DNA of 64,000 bases from Irpex lacteus (Eukaryota; Basidiomycota; Agaricomycetes; Polyporales; Irpicaceae), in contig MQVO02000014.1 of NCBI GenBank assembly GCA_001986395.2, positions 434,001-498,000 on the forward strand, in the 5' to 3' direction. The position numbers and the translations under genes are program-made. Positions 35,012 to 45,838 of the stretch are shown in pieces (the stretch's first letter is position 1; each line of letters opens with the position of its first letter). The notes below the pieces were generated by a model, which was not told the DNA's origin, ran no database searches, and saw only the letters and a list, made by a program, of their open reading frames with translations.

Positions 35012-37244
35012 TCAATCCTGGTCAGGATAATACCGGTCCGTATGGAAACTAGTCAACGTAGCCATAAACTGCTCCATATACCACCACCTCGTCCCCTCCC
35101 CATTCTTCCCCTTCGCACCCTTCTTCTTCTTCCCCTCTCCCTCCTCGTCGTCCCCCGCCCTCCTAGCCACCTGCACCCAAGTAGCAGTAAGCCCCACACC
35201 CACCGGTATCTTCTCAACCGACATTGGGTCCAGCAACACCATAATCTCCTCTTTCGTCGGATCGAACCCTTCGTCGCCGCGGGAGTGGCGTTGCAGGACG
35301 GGGAGGGTGACGTCTGAGCCGATGTGGTTGCCGATTTTCTTCCAGGGGGCGAGGACTATGTGTGCGAGTTTGTTTTCGAGCTCACTCTCCACTGATTCTG
35401 GCTTTGTGCTCCCCGCCTCCTTGCCAGTGTTCTTGGTGGGTTTAGACTTGCTCGAAGCCTCAGAAGAAGAAGGCTTGACGACCCTAACAACGCGCCTCGT
35501 CGACCTCTCCACAACACCCGTCGTATACCTCTCGCCCAACACCCTCACAGTCTCCTCACCCAGCAACCGTCTCAACGTCGTATCCTCCTCGATCTTCCAC
35601 GCGTCGTCTACCACAGGCGTCGGAGACCCCGAGCGCTCTGCGCCCCATCCACCTCCGTCGTTGGTGGTGGAGCCCCATGCACTCTCTCCGTTCAAGCCAC
35701 TGGCAGATCCCCAGGCTCCCCAACCGTCTGAAGGGGCGACCTCGACGCCGTTGATGTCGACGTTGTCGGCGATTGCGTCTTTGAGGGCGGCGGTACCGAT
35801 GTCGACGGACATTTCGTTTGAGTTTATGACTATGGTGTCTTTGTCTTCTTCCTCGTTGGTGGTGGTGGTAGTGGGGACGGCCTCACCGCTCTCGAGCTTT
35901 CGCTTCTTGGCGTTGGCGTGTGAGTTATCGTCCAAGTCCGCCGCTTCTTCTCCTTCTGCTACCTCAACAACATCCTGCGCCTTCGGGAAGTTCTTGTCAT
36001 CCTCCTTCTCACCGTCATCGTCATCCCAAAGCTTCAACGTATTCGTCATATTCCCCCACATCTGCCTAAACCCCTTACTAACCCCATCCTCCAACGTCTT
36101 CGCGACCACAAACGTCGCAGGGAGCTCTACCTCCGCGCGCTCAGCGACTTTGAGCGCACGCTCCAGACCTCTCTGGATGTCGGGCTCGGGGAAGGCGTTC
36201 ACGAAGAGCAGGAAACGGAGGAAGAAGCCGAGGAGGAGAGGGCATTGTTCGCTTCGGGCTTTGTCCCTGGTGAACAGTGAATTCAGTACTTAGAAGTCTA
36301 CTACTGTATGAGCTCGCACGGACCACGCTAGACCTTTGTCCCGCCAGTGAGCGGAGAAGAATATCTTGATCGTGTTCTCCGTCTCGTGCAAGAACTCCTG
36401 CATCCGCTGGTCCTTCTTCGCATCGCGCTGTTCTCTTAGGAGTTCCCTCGCAGCATCGTCCAGCGGTGGTTTACTAGTACTATCCTTTGCAGCCGCCTTG
36501 TTGCGCTCCTGTGCGATTTTGAGACCTTCCTGCGGGTCGTCCACTCTTTCGACAGGCACGTCCTCTTTGACGTTGACGTACTCTTCGTTGTCTTCGTCGT
36601 CGTCGGCCTGCGCGACGGGGGCTTGGCCGCCTTTCTTGCGTTTACTGGGAGGCGGCTGGATACTCGTGATGAGACCTATGTAGAGCCTGATCTATCGAAT
36701 GCAGTGTTGGTTGATTGAAGTAGTATATGCAGCATAGAGCAAGACTTACTTGATCCCAGAGGTTCAGGAGCGGATTCGTCGTCGGTGGCCAAGCACGGCT
36801 GTTCTTGAAGTCCCAGCTAGCCTGCCACAACCGATCGAACTCCGACGATGCCCTACACTCACTCACGATCAGTCATCCCATCCTATCACCTTCAACCAAC
36901 ACAACTTACGGATCGTACGAAAAATGATGCGCCCTCTCATGGGACCGCCACTCCTCATGCCACGCAATCCGTCTCACACTCCCATCCGCGGTGACCTGCG
37001 TAGCGTTCGCAAGTCTCTTCTTCCCCATCTTCTTCTCCTCGAGCGTAAGATCGTGTCGAGAATTCAGCGTGAGCGTAGGTACACCGCGCCCGTCTACCTC
37101 GTCTACGTCGATCTGGATGACGATCCCGGGCTCTTTGAACGCGGTGAAGGGGGTGATGGTCACGCCTGGGGGTGGGGTGGGGAACGGCGGGAATGTATAA
37201 AAGGGTCGCGGAGGCTCATCAGTATTTGTCTGCACGGTGGTCAT
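35012..37244 (-). CDS. Uncharacterised 686-aa protein
   Basis: Exons are 37244-36910, 36852-36750, 36691-36324 and 36266-35012, with introns of 57, 58 and 57 nt and consistent phases. I do not recognise the family. The N-terminal 150 residues look folded (FPTPPPGVTITPF, IVIQIDVDEVDGRGVPTLTL, WHEEWRSHERAHHFSYDP). A hydrophobic helix LLLGFFLRFLLFVNAF lies near residue 280 and directly follows the exon 3/4 border. The second half alternates acidic, Lys-rich and Gly/Trp-rich low-complexity stretches (DGWGAWGSASG) with a compact segment around LAPWKKIGNHIGSDVTLPVLQ. The basic KKRK near 380 could be a nuclear signal. The third intron uses the weaker donor GTCCGT. The reading is strongly supported by codon continuity, not by homology. 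Confidence 0.75.
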
Positions 37245-37770
37245 TTCGTTTTCGTCTCGGGAGGTCGTTTCTCGACTCGCGTATGGACGTAAGTAAGAAT
37301 GGAGGCGGGCTCTCACCAATGTGGCTGGGATAGCAATCTCGGTAGATGCCGAGACGGGGACTTCGCGTGTGTACGCGTTCTGTACGCGTTCTCTAACCTC
37401 CTTTGGGTTCTAGATTGCGTTTAGATGGCTGCTTTACGCGAATATCGCCGTGTTGTACTTATGGCCATGGAGAAAGATGGGCTTTGCGATCAAATACTTT
37501 GCGATATTGGTGTGACTGACGCGTGACGTAGCCGCGTTGAGTGACAGATCGCGATCGGTTAATGAGCGCATTGATGAGTGTAGCTAAACAGATAACATTC
37601 CGTACAGGCAAAATACACCTGCTGTCGTACAAAGAGCAATAACAAGGTATCCAGAATTGAACGTTGAATATATATGGCCTAATAAATCGAACAGTGAACA
37701 CTATATGTGAAGGAGGATCAGCACCAGGCAGTAAGAAACTCCTGCAAAAACACTCACCATAAATCATAGC
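37245..37770. other. Intergenic stretch
   Basis: No gene is seen. It carries the promoter of the 686-aa protein gene at its left side and the 3' region of the Cys-rich/AT-hook gene at its right. TACGCGTTCTGTACGCGTTC at about 37371-37390 is a short direct repeat. Confidence 0.4.
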
Positions 37771-39459
37771 TCAAGAAACAACCCTCCTCTTCTTCTTCGT
37801 CGGATGACTCTCCTCCATATCCACATCCGCATCCTCGCCAACCTCAGCACCAGCACTCACAACAACACCAAGCCTCGACTTCGACGGCGTCGGCCTCTTC
37901 AAACTCTCGCTCCTCTTATTAAACTCAGCCGCCAACCGCGTAACATTGCCTCCTTGTCCCTGCCCCTGCCTGCCCCGACTAGTCGACCTCGTACGAGGCG
38001 TGCTATTATCAGCGCCTGAACCTCGACGCGTAGGCGACAAAGACAACTTCCGCGCACCGCTGACAGCCGTCTCGACGTCTGAATCTTCAATCAGAGGTTT
38101 GCTCTTCGGTGGCCGGCCTCTGCGTTTGGGAGCAGGCGTCACGGTTCCTGAGGACTCTGCACCGTCCTCGGTCGGCTGGTGCTCGTCTGCTTTGCGTTTG
38201 GGAGGCCGGCCGCGACGTTTGGGGGGAGCTGACGTCGGAGTTGCGACGATAGCCGGGGCCTTGGCGGTCGACGAACCAGCCGTCTTGGTACTACTATCCC
38301 CATCTTGATCCACATCCATCTTGTCTTCCTCCTCTTTCCCCTTCCCTTCCTCTTTCTCATCTGCATTAACCTTGGACTTGCGCGGCGCCGCCTTCTTCTT
38401 CCGCCCAGGAGCCGGACCAGCCTGAGCCTTCTCTTTGCCCTTGCCTGTTATCTCCTCCACACCGCTATCACTCTCCCCCTCGCTTCCTTCCTCGTCCGTG
38501 CTGGCCTCTCTATACGTCTGACGAGCACGTTTGCGCGTGGAGGCACCACGGCGAGGCATACGGTCACGGATACCGTGACAGTTTAGTCGTAAGCACGACG
38601 TCAGCTTATCGTCCAGAGGTGTTGAGTCTGCGCGGAACCTCGCTCGCTTCACGTCCGTCTACATCACGGAATGAGAATGAGTTTCGTCGCATACTAGACA
38701 TATACTACTGCCAGTGGTACGCACAGTATGTTTCCCCTCATAACACCACCCCTCCGGCGGCCCCTGACTCCCATCCCCCTCCGACGTCCTCCCACAGCAC
38801 CCCCACAGCGTCTCATACATCGCCTTCATCGTCATCCCCGCACCACCACCCCGTCCCACCCTCTCAACCTCAGCACTCTCATCATCATGCGGCACCAAAC
38901 AGCTTCTATCATCATTCTCAACTTCCGTAAAGTCCTTATGGCACCGCACACAGTGCAACTTCGGCGGAGGCGTCAACGTGTTAAAGAACGCGCAGAGCGA
39001 CTCGAGGGTGTCCGAAGAGACTGAGGCGGAGGAGGAGGAGATCTGTTCGAGGACGTAGGCGTGTAGGGTCTTGGGAGGGACGGTCTTGATGAGCGTTGTG
39101 AGGCTCGAGGAGGTCGGGAGGAGAGCGGGCTGGGTTGGTTCTGTCTGTACGGGCGTAGGGAGGACGAGGGGCTCGGAGATCTGACGCGTTGAGGCTGCAG
39201 AGTAGCTTGTGTTGTTTGCTGTTGTGGGCGCTGGAGAGGTGCGGCGGGCTATTGAAGAGTCGATCGACGGCGACGGCGTTCGTAGCTGTTGCACTGCATC
39301 CTTCTCTTTCTCCTTTGTTGTCGTTGTAGTTGCAGGAAGGTCCGTCACGATAGGAGTCGGAGACGAAGGAAGAGGTACGTTCGCCGCGGCCGCAGGAGAA
39401 TTGATATTCGAAGTAGATTGGGTCTTCTTCACGAAGAACCCAAAGACTTTGCTTGCCAT
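37771..39459 (-). CDS. Cys-rich and AT-hook DNA-binding-type protein, 540 aa
   Basis: Exons are 39459-38725 and 38658-37771, joined by a 66-nt intron in phase 0. The first 160 residues are Ser/Thr/Pro-rich. A Cys/His-rich region follows: LHCVRCHKDFTEVENDD, SCLVPHDDE, LWGCCGRTS, GWCYEGKHT across the intron to TDVKRARFRADST and SCLRLNCHGIRDR. Evenly spaced Cys and His suggest one or two zinc sites. The C-terminal half is basic and disordered with two AT-hook cores KRRGRPPK (about residues 393-400 and 423-430), which bind the minor groove of AT-rich DNA, and a terminal KKKRR likely to be a nuclear signal. The domain combination points to a chromatin protein; the exact role is unknown. Reading each exon alone would give two false genes. 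Confidence 0.78.
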
Positions 39460-41757
39460 GCTTCCAAGTCGCTGTTAGATTGCAGGGAGATATTACGTGT
39501 TAGATGGATGGTGGTATCGTGTATGACAGTTGTGAAGAGTAGATATAGCACATAGGATGTCGACACGTTTTGAAAACGCGTCGGGTGGCCGGAGAGAGCG
39601 TGAATGGAACGTGGAGACCGTGCACGAGCCTGCACTGCGGCCCATTGCTTGAAATGGGCGTCTGCGTAACGTACATCCAAATCAGGAAACATTAGACGCT
39701 GATGTACTTCACTTCCGTCTCAGTAAAAGCTGGGTTTGCGAGCAATACCATGTTGTGAGCCAAAAGTTGCTATGCTGTGGGGTAGAGAACCCAAAATACT
39801 AAACCTCGCAATTGAACTTCGACAAAGTGATTTAAGGCAGGCGCCGGACGGTTGCGCCTTTTGTCAAGTTCGTTACTGCATACAGTAAACTCCTCACTGT
39901 CTTCCTGAGGTATACATTCGTACTCTACGTTGTGCATAGGCACCTTAATATATGCATGCAATACCTTCTGTACTTGTTCATTGTGCGAGTTCACGTCCAA
40001 ACAGTAAGGCGGCCAATTGCCCGATGCGGGGGTGCGGATCAATTCTGGCTTGACCGCATCGTGGGAACGTCGTCTATTCCGTGGCCTGCTGGCAGAGTCT
40101 TTTACTTACGACGACGGCGACGACAATATAAGCGTGGTGTCGGTAAGTTTTGAATTGTCAATAACTGCAAAATTGCTAGAGCCTGCTTGGCTAATGAACC
40201 TCCGTGGCCCGACAAATTTTAGAATACCGTGCGCGAGTGTCGGGACGTTCGCGTCGCACTTGCTTTTTCGGACGTGTCTCCCGCCCAATACGAAGTCGAC
40301 AATTGGCGGGCACATTTGCCTGACCCTTGACTGTATGCTACGACTGCGTTGCATGGCTTCTCAATACAGAGGCAATACCGTCGAGCCGTTTCGACCTTGC
40401 CGAGGCGCACGGGTATCGTAAATACCAGCGGCGCATACGGTATTGCTGCGTCTCCATATACGGGTAGTATTTTGTAGACACCGAGACTTACACAATCTCT
40501 CGGTGCGCCGTAAATTGTGGTGAGTGCTCTAATAATATGTTATACGTTATATTTAGTGGCAATGGTTTCATTTAGCCTTCTTATATAGCTACTATGTTCG
40601 ATCTCTACAGCGAGCCTGACTGACGTCTTTCAACAACAAAAACCATCACTCTTGGGGATCTTGCTTACCGGACCGTTTCATTCGGATGCGATTGCACGAA
40701 GCGCTTCTTCTCCGAATCAAACGGTCAGGCCATAGAAAGTCCCTGCAGGGTCAAAAGCAGACTCACTTCCAGCTCAACACGCGGCTTTTTAGTGAGCCAA
40801 TGTTTCGATCTTCTGCTATTGTGCTCACTATCTCCTGCACGATGAATCAACCATCAAGCCTGAGCTCGTCGTCCCTTCTCAGAGACTAGTCCTTTGAGCG
40901 TAAGGCTGAACGGCGACAGAGCGTATGATGGGGACGGCTTTCCGCGGGGTGGTATGTAGATACTGTGCCTTTGCGAGAAGCTCACTGATAAGATGTTATT
41001 CCTCTTACCAAAGATTAAGCTTAGATCTCTTTCCCCGTGCGTCTGGCCCCATCAAATCTCACAGAAGCTTACGACAGGCGTTGCAAGCTTCTGAAGGGGG
41101 GATTTTCCTGACGCTTACGAGATCCAGACCTGAAACATCAGTTCCTTGCGCAACGAGTCTCTCATCTGCTTCAACTCCAAGTCAGGCTGAATCATGAATT
41201 CCCGGAGACTTCATTGTCTCTGGCGACGCTTGGCTTGTCCCGACGGCGTCAAGTACCACAGTGTCCGTGTCTCGGAGGGATTGCTCGGTCTCATTATTCG
41301 TGCTTGACGCGGACAGCTGTTCGTCACGGCCAGTCGGCATCCTTTGCAACAGTGTGTCCCCAGTCAATCCAAGCTGCAGCAACGATGACGGGTCGTCAAG
41401 CTCTCACGCTTCTAAAAATGACATACATCCAATCGGTCAGCTGCAGGATCGCCGAGGGGCTGATAACTGGCAGATGCAGGGATACGTTACTACTCCCTTA
41501 TTTGCACGTATGTGACCGCGGTCGCTATTCTTCTGATGACAGCTCTCTGATGTCCGGATCCTCCTTTTTCACCTAGCGCGGGGAGCGTGGATGGTCGCAT
41601 GTGGCCGCGACTTGACTGGACCAAGCACTGCTATAAACTTGCGCGACGTTTGACTTTGCGCAGCTCTTACACCCTACCCGCTCCTCCTGTCCTTACCCGC
41701 TCCCCTCTGTACTGGTACTACGGACTCCCAGCGGTTTAACACGGTTAGGCACCAAGC
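39460..41757. other. Gene-poor stretch of 2.3 kb
   Basis: I cannot support a gene. Plus-strand frames at 40017-40421, 40925-41197 and 41214-41576 have no motifs, their borders do not join through GT-AG introns into a longer frame, and base composition is less biased than in the flanking genes. CACTCTTAC / TACACCCTACCCGCTCC near 41670 is probably the 5' leader of the next gene. Confidence 0.5.
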
Positions 41758-43499
41758 ATGGCAGGCGTCACGGAGACTATGTATGTTCTTGTACCGACCC
41801 TCAGCTATCACGCAGCTCACCACTATGTTCGACGCAGTTGGGGGCCGCTCTTCTTTGGGATGGTCTTCAACATTATGCTCTTCGGGACCATGATCGCACA
41901 GACGCATACGTACTTCACCAAGTACAAGCGGTAAGTCTTCCATTCAATCCCCGATGACCCTGTTTAATAGACAATATCTAAATTACGTGCTCAGGGACAA
42001 ACTCTCGTTGAAGCTTTTCGTGAGTTCGCTGCGATTGTGCCGAATGATAGAGAGATCATTATTAACGGGGCGGATTTAGATCGCGGTTTTGTTCGTGGCC
42101 GACTGTCTCAACACTGCGTTCGACGTTGCGGTTGTCTACAGGCCACTCGTGCATCTCGCTGGTAAGTCTGTCGCGGCTTCTCTTGTCAAAACGACTCGGA
42201 AATGACGAGGGACATCGTGCAGGAGATCAACATGCGATTATGTTTGCGGACTGGCGTGAGTATCTTATCGTCTCTCGTGCGTTCTAAGCTGACCCTGTAC
42301 TAGTGTCATCAACAGGTGTGGAATTTTGTTGGTCGCAATTCTCGTGACATATTGACGGGTCGATTGCTCCATCCCTAGATCCTATCATGACTGTACGTTG
42401 GTTTAAGCTATCGTAGTAAGAAGCCAGCTCATCACGATATAGGCAATAATTGCGGCCATGGTACAAATGTTCTTTGCATGGAGAGTCAAGGTTCTCACGG
42501 GCAAGTGGATTATCTTTGCCGCGATTGCGACCTGCTCTTTCTGCCAACTGTGTATGTCGTTTCCGCACTCGTTTTCCGTCGGAGTCTCTAAATGATATAT
42601 ATCTGCAGGTGGCGGTATAGGAGTGGCTGTTGCTATTCATTTGTAAGTCGAACGCCAGGCGGAATCTATCTCGCATAATGATCACATCTCTCCAATAACA
42701 GTATTCCGGCTTTCGCGGACTTCCTTAAGTTCAAAGCAGCAGTTATTATTTGGCTTGCTTTCTCCGCCGCCGCCGATGTTCTTATTGCTGTATCCCTAGT
42801 ATGGTACTTGGTGAGTGATGTGTCCTAAACGGGTTTGCTTTCATCTGCTAACTCGTTTCTGTCCGTAGCGTCAACACAGGACTGGTTTTTCCGGATCCGA
42901 CGATGCCATAGATCGTATTATTCGACGTATGTGCTGCTCTGTCGTTTGACCGCAAGTTTCTCAATATTCTTGGCCATATAGTGACTGTACAAACTGGTTT
43001 GATTACCGCGGTGTGCGCCACCGTCGATCTCATCGTTTTCCTGGTTGACGTGCGTGGCCCATCTGTCATTCACGCAAATCCCCCTAGCTAATTTGATGAC
43101 ATCAAGGACACAAACGTGCACACGGCATTCAACCTCCCGCTGGCAAAGCTGTATACCAATACCTTATTATCCAGTTTGAACACCCGCAAAGGATGGGGTT
43201 ACAGCCACAACATGGATGGCGCATACTCATCGAACACTCCACAAGTCCAGGTCAACCAACGTCTCGCTGGGAATGTCAACGTACAGACAAAGGTAAGCAC
43301 AATAGTTGACTTGTGTTCCTGCACTGTTGCTGAGAAAGACGAATGTCAGACGATGCAGTCGTCGCATCAAGTCTTCGTGGACGTTGACACCATCGAAATG
43401 CACGACATTGACCGAAAAGCCCCCTCGAATAGCGCTACCGTGTCGTCGGACGCACTGCCATACCAACAGACGTTCGTTAATAATTATTCTATAGCATAG
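41758..43499 (+). CDS. DUF6534 family membrane protein, copy A (14 exons)
   Basis: Exons: 41758-41780, 41838-41930, 41995-42019, 42080-42161, 42223-42255, 42304-42315, 42379-42392, 42443-42551, 42609-42642, 42702-42810, 42869-42926, 42982-43043, 43107-43292 and 43350-43499, giving 329 aa. Seven hydrophobic segments run from WGPLFFGMVFNIMLFGT through QMFFAWRVKVLTGKW and FKAAVIIWLAFSAAADVLIA to TVQTGLITAVCATVDLIVFL. The DUF6534 signature lies in AADVLIAVSLVWYL ... RQHRTGF ... RIIRLTVQTGL ... FNLPLAKLYTNTLLSSLN. The tail (VFVDVDTIEMHDID) is polar. Two exons are only 12 and 14 nt. The family is expanded in Agaricomycetes and has no known function. The last intron (43293-43349) is a multiple of three, so retention would also keep the frame. 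Confidence 0.88.
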
Positions 43500-44672
43500 C
43501 CCACCCATCTGTTTCTTACCGACGATTGCCATTCCTTTGTAACCATCAAGAGAGAACCAGTGTCCGGACAGTTTCGTAGCATGTGCTGTTGGAGCGTTGT
43601 TCACGTAAGTTGTGTGCGCAAAGTGCGCCTCTCTGCTGGTATCTCGGCCATCGGCTTGATGAACAGAGTGCGACCCGTTCCCCTTCAGGGTCATACTGAA
43701 CTTTGTGGCGTTAGTTCCAGCTTAAAATGGAAATTCCAGATGGCGGGGGCCAACAACGTTCTTCGAAGTTGAAAAGTCACTCGATATATCAGCCTGTTCT
43801 TGATTATCTAGAGAAGATGCATCCATGATTCAAAGCTCGAAAAACATCTCGGTCGTAACGGGTTAACGTGAGTAAGCAGAGAGAAGGTTGGGAGAAATGA
43901 TGCTGATGTTTCGGGCGGTGAGTAGCTATAGGAAGCAAAATCTCATGCTTTGCATTCACAACAATAAGACATGTGCTTTGCAGAGGTCAATCTTTTCAGT
44001 AGTGAGCAGAACAGAAGGAAAACAGTTTCCTTCGAGATATCCCTGGATGTGTAGTCGGGCCCGAGTCCATGTTCACCCCGCAAACCTTCTCGGGGGCTCG
44101 GCATGCGTTCAAATATCTTACGTTATTTCCCCTGGAATACAGTGGGTGTCAAATGAAAGAACCTGTGACTGTAAAGAGCGTGAAGAGTGCACCCGCGAAC
44201 CATGCTAGAAGAACCAGCCCTGCACTTCACTGATTGCAGTGAATCTTTCATGGTCAGTCGTCAAATATTCCCGTCTCACGATTGTCGCCTGAAGACGAGA
44301 TATCTCTCGCTTAGATGAAAGTGTCAAATAGAGTGCGACAGGTTCTGGGAATTATCATTTTCATTCGTCGTCTGGCGAAGATGATCATAAATGTACTCTG
44401 CCAATAGAGTATGAGAGTGAGGGATCACCTACTACTGCGAATGAAGCATAGATGGCTACCATCTGACAGACCTCACTTGCTCACACTTTTGCGACTTCTG
44501 ACCGTTCGGGGGCAACTCCGAAGTATATTGAGACTCGCATGATAGAATAAGTAATACATGAAGGCAGGAAAAACCGAGACCACTGTGAGTCTGAACTGAA
44601 GTGATTGGCGGAACAACGTACGCTCAACAAAACCTCGCCTGAAATATATTGCCGACCGACAATATGCGGCGC
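43500..44672. other. Gene-free stretch of 1.2 kb
   Basis: Lies between the 3' ends of two convergent genes. No coding region is supported on either strand and I see no repeat or RNA gene. Confidence 0.5.
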
Positions 44673-45488
44673 TCAGTAAGGCTTGTGTCTGTTCTTCTTG
44701 AGCTCCTTCTCGAGTTGCCTGGCCTTCCTGTGGCCGATCTCTACCGGATTGATAATATTATCTGCCTTCTTCAGTTTAATAGGCCTATTGCCAACGTACT
44801 TGCCTAAAGGGGCCGATCAGCGATGAAGCCACATATGACAAGTAAAAGCACGCACCGTCCATCTCCTTCCACGCCTTCAAGAAGTCCTCTGGGTCAGAGA
44901 AGGCCACGAAGCCGAATTTGGCCTACATATCGATGAGTGGTATATTCATATGGTTTGAACAGTAGCTCACCTTTCCGCTTAGTCTGTCCCGGATAACTTT
45001 AGCCTTCTGGAAAGAAGTATACTTGTTGAACGCGTTTGATAAAACGTCATCAGAAACATCGTTACTGAGGTCTCCAACAAACAGACGGAACCAAGCTATG
45101 AAGGAAAGCCCTTCCGTCAGTGTCAGCGTGTGTTGAGCCACTAAAGTCACGTACAAGGGTTCCACTCTAGAAGGGTCTGGTCCTCCCACACTTTGCCTGC
45201 GCCCTTGCGCAAGACTGTCGTGCGCTTTCCGCCCTTTGCTAGTTTTCCTCCAGCGCCACCGCGTTTATCAATCATAGCACCAGGCACATAGACACTCTGT
45301 TGAGCAAGAATACCAACATCGTACTCGTATGCGTTTGCTGGCACTGGAGCTTGATGCGTAGAGGTAGAGGCTCCTGGTAAGGGGTACATAGGGCCTTGAT
45401 AAGGCTGGTGGTACGGGTTCACATCGCTAGATGAAGACGCTTGTGCTTGATATTGCTGGTAGTAGTTCTGCGCGGAATATGGGTCCAT
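44673..45488 (-). CDS. RBM42: RBM42-like RNA-binding protein
   Basis: Exons are 45488-45155, 45095-44971, 44922-44856 and 44803-44673, giving 218 aa. The N-terminus is Tyr/Gln/Pro-rich (MDPYSAQNYYQQYQ). A single RRM spans about residues 112-190: RLFVGDLSNDVSDDVL (RNP2), the loop KAKVIRDRLSGK, AKFGFVAFSD (RNP1) and KYVGNRPIKLKKA. The segment before it (VWEDQTLLEWNPSWFRLFVGDL, core LLEWNPSWFRLFVG) and the closing basic helix (RKARQLEKELKKNRHK) match the RBM42 family, which in animals binds RNA and hnRNP K and associates with the tri-snRNP. Introns are 48-59 nt. The start codon lies only 125 bp from the hAT element, whose insertion probably replaced or separated part of this promoter. Confidence 0.87.
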
Positions 45489-45612
45489 GACTTATTCTGG
45501 TCGACACTGAATGCCAAACAGTGTTGAAGATGGGCTACGAGGACGACGGTCGTGGTGGTCGTGGTACAAGAGCGCGGAAGGGCGCCGAAGCTTCATCACC
45601 CCTTATTGGGGT

Positions 45613-45714
45613 CAGTGTTCCGGAGCGTCAAGTCAATAAGTCACAACGGCTGTGACCCCCGTCGAATGACCCCGTCACGACCGCGTCACTTGACAGTCTT
45701 TTGACGGGGGTCAC
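45613..45714. repeat. Left hAT terminus: inverted repeat and subterminal GTCAC cluster
   Basis: After the 10-bp terminal inverted repeat, five GTCAC or GTGAC pentamers stand at 45640, 45652, 45674, 45685 and 45710 (first base). Short, clustered subterminal repeats are the transposase binding sites in known hAT elements such as Ac; the same role is inferred here. Confidence 0.7.
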
Positions 45715-45838
45715 GATCAATTCTGTACATATATGGATATTCAATCAATCTATAAGCGCCCCTGACCCCACGTCGACCTCAGACGTGGTTTCAACGTGTA
45801 CTACGCTCTTGAGTTATACCATCTACCTCTAATTTGCT

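Noticed and set aside
35307..36293. 328-codon open frame on the plus strand
   Set aside because: Antisense shadow of the last exon of the 686-aa gene; almost pure Ser/Leu/Thr runs mirror the acidic and Lys-rich codons of the real strand.
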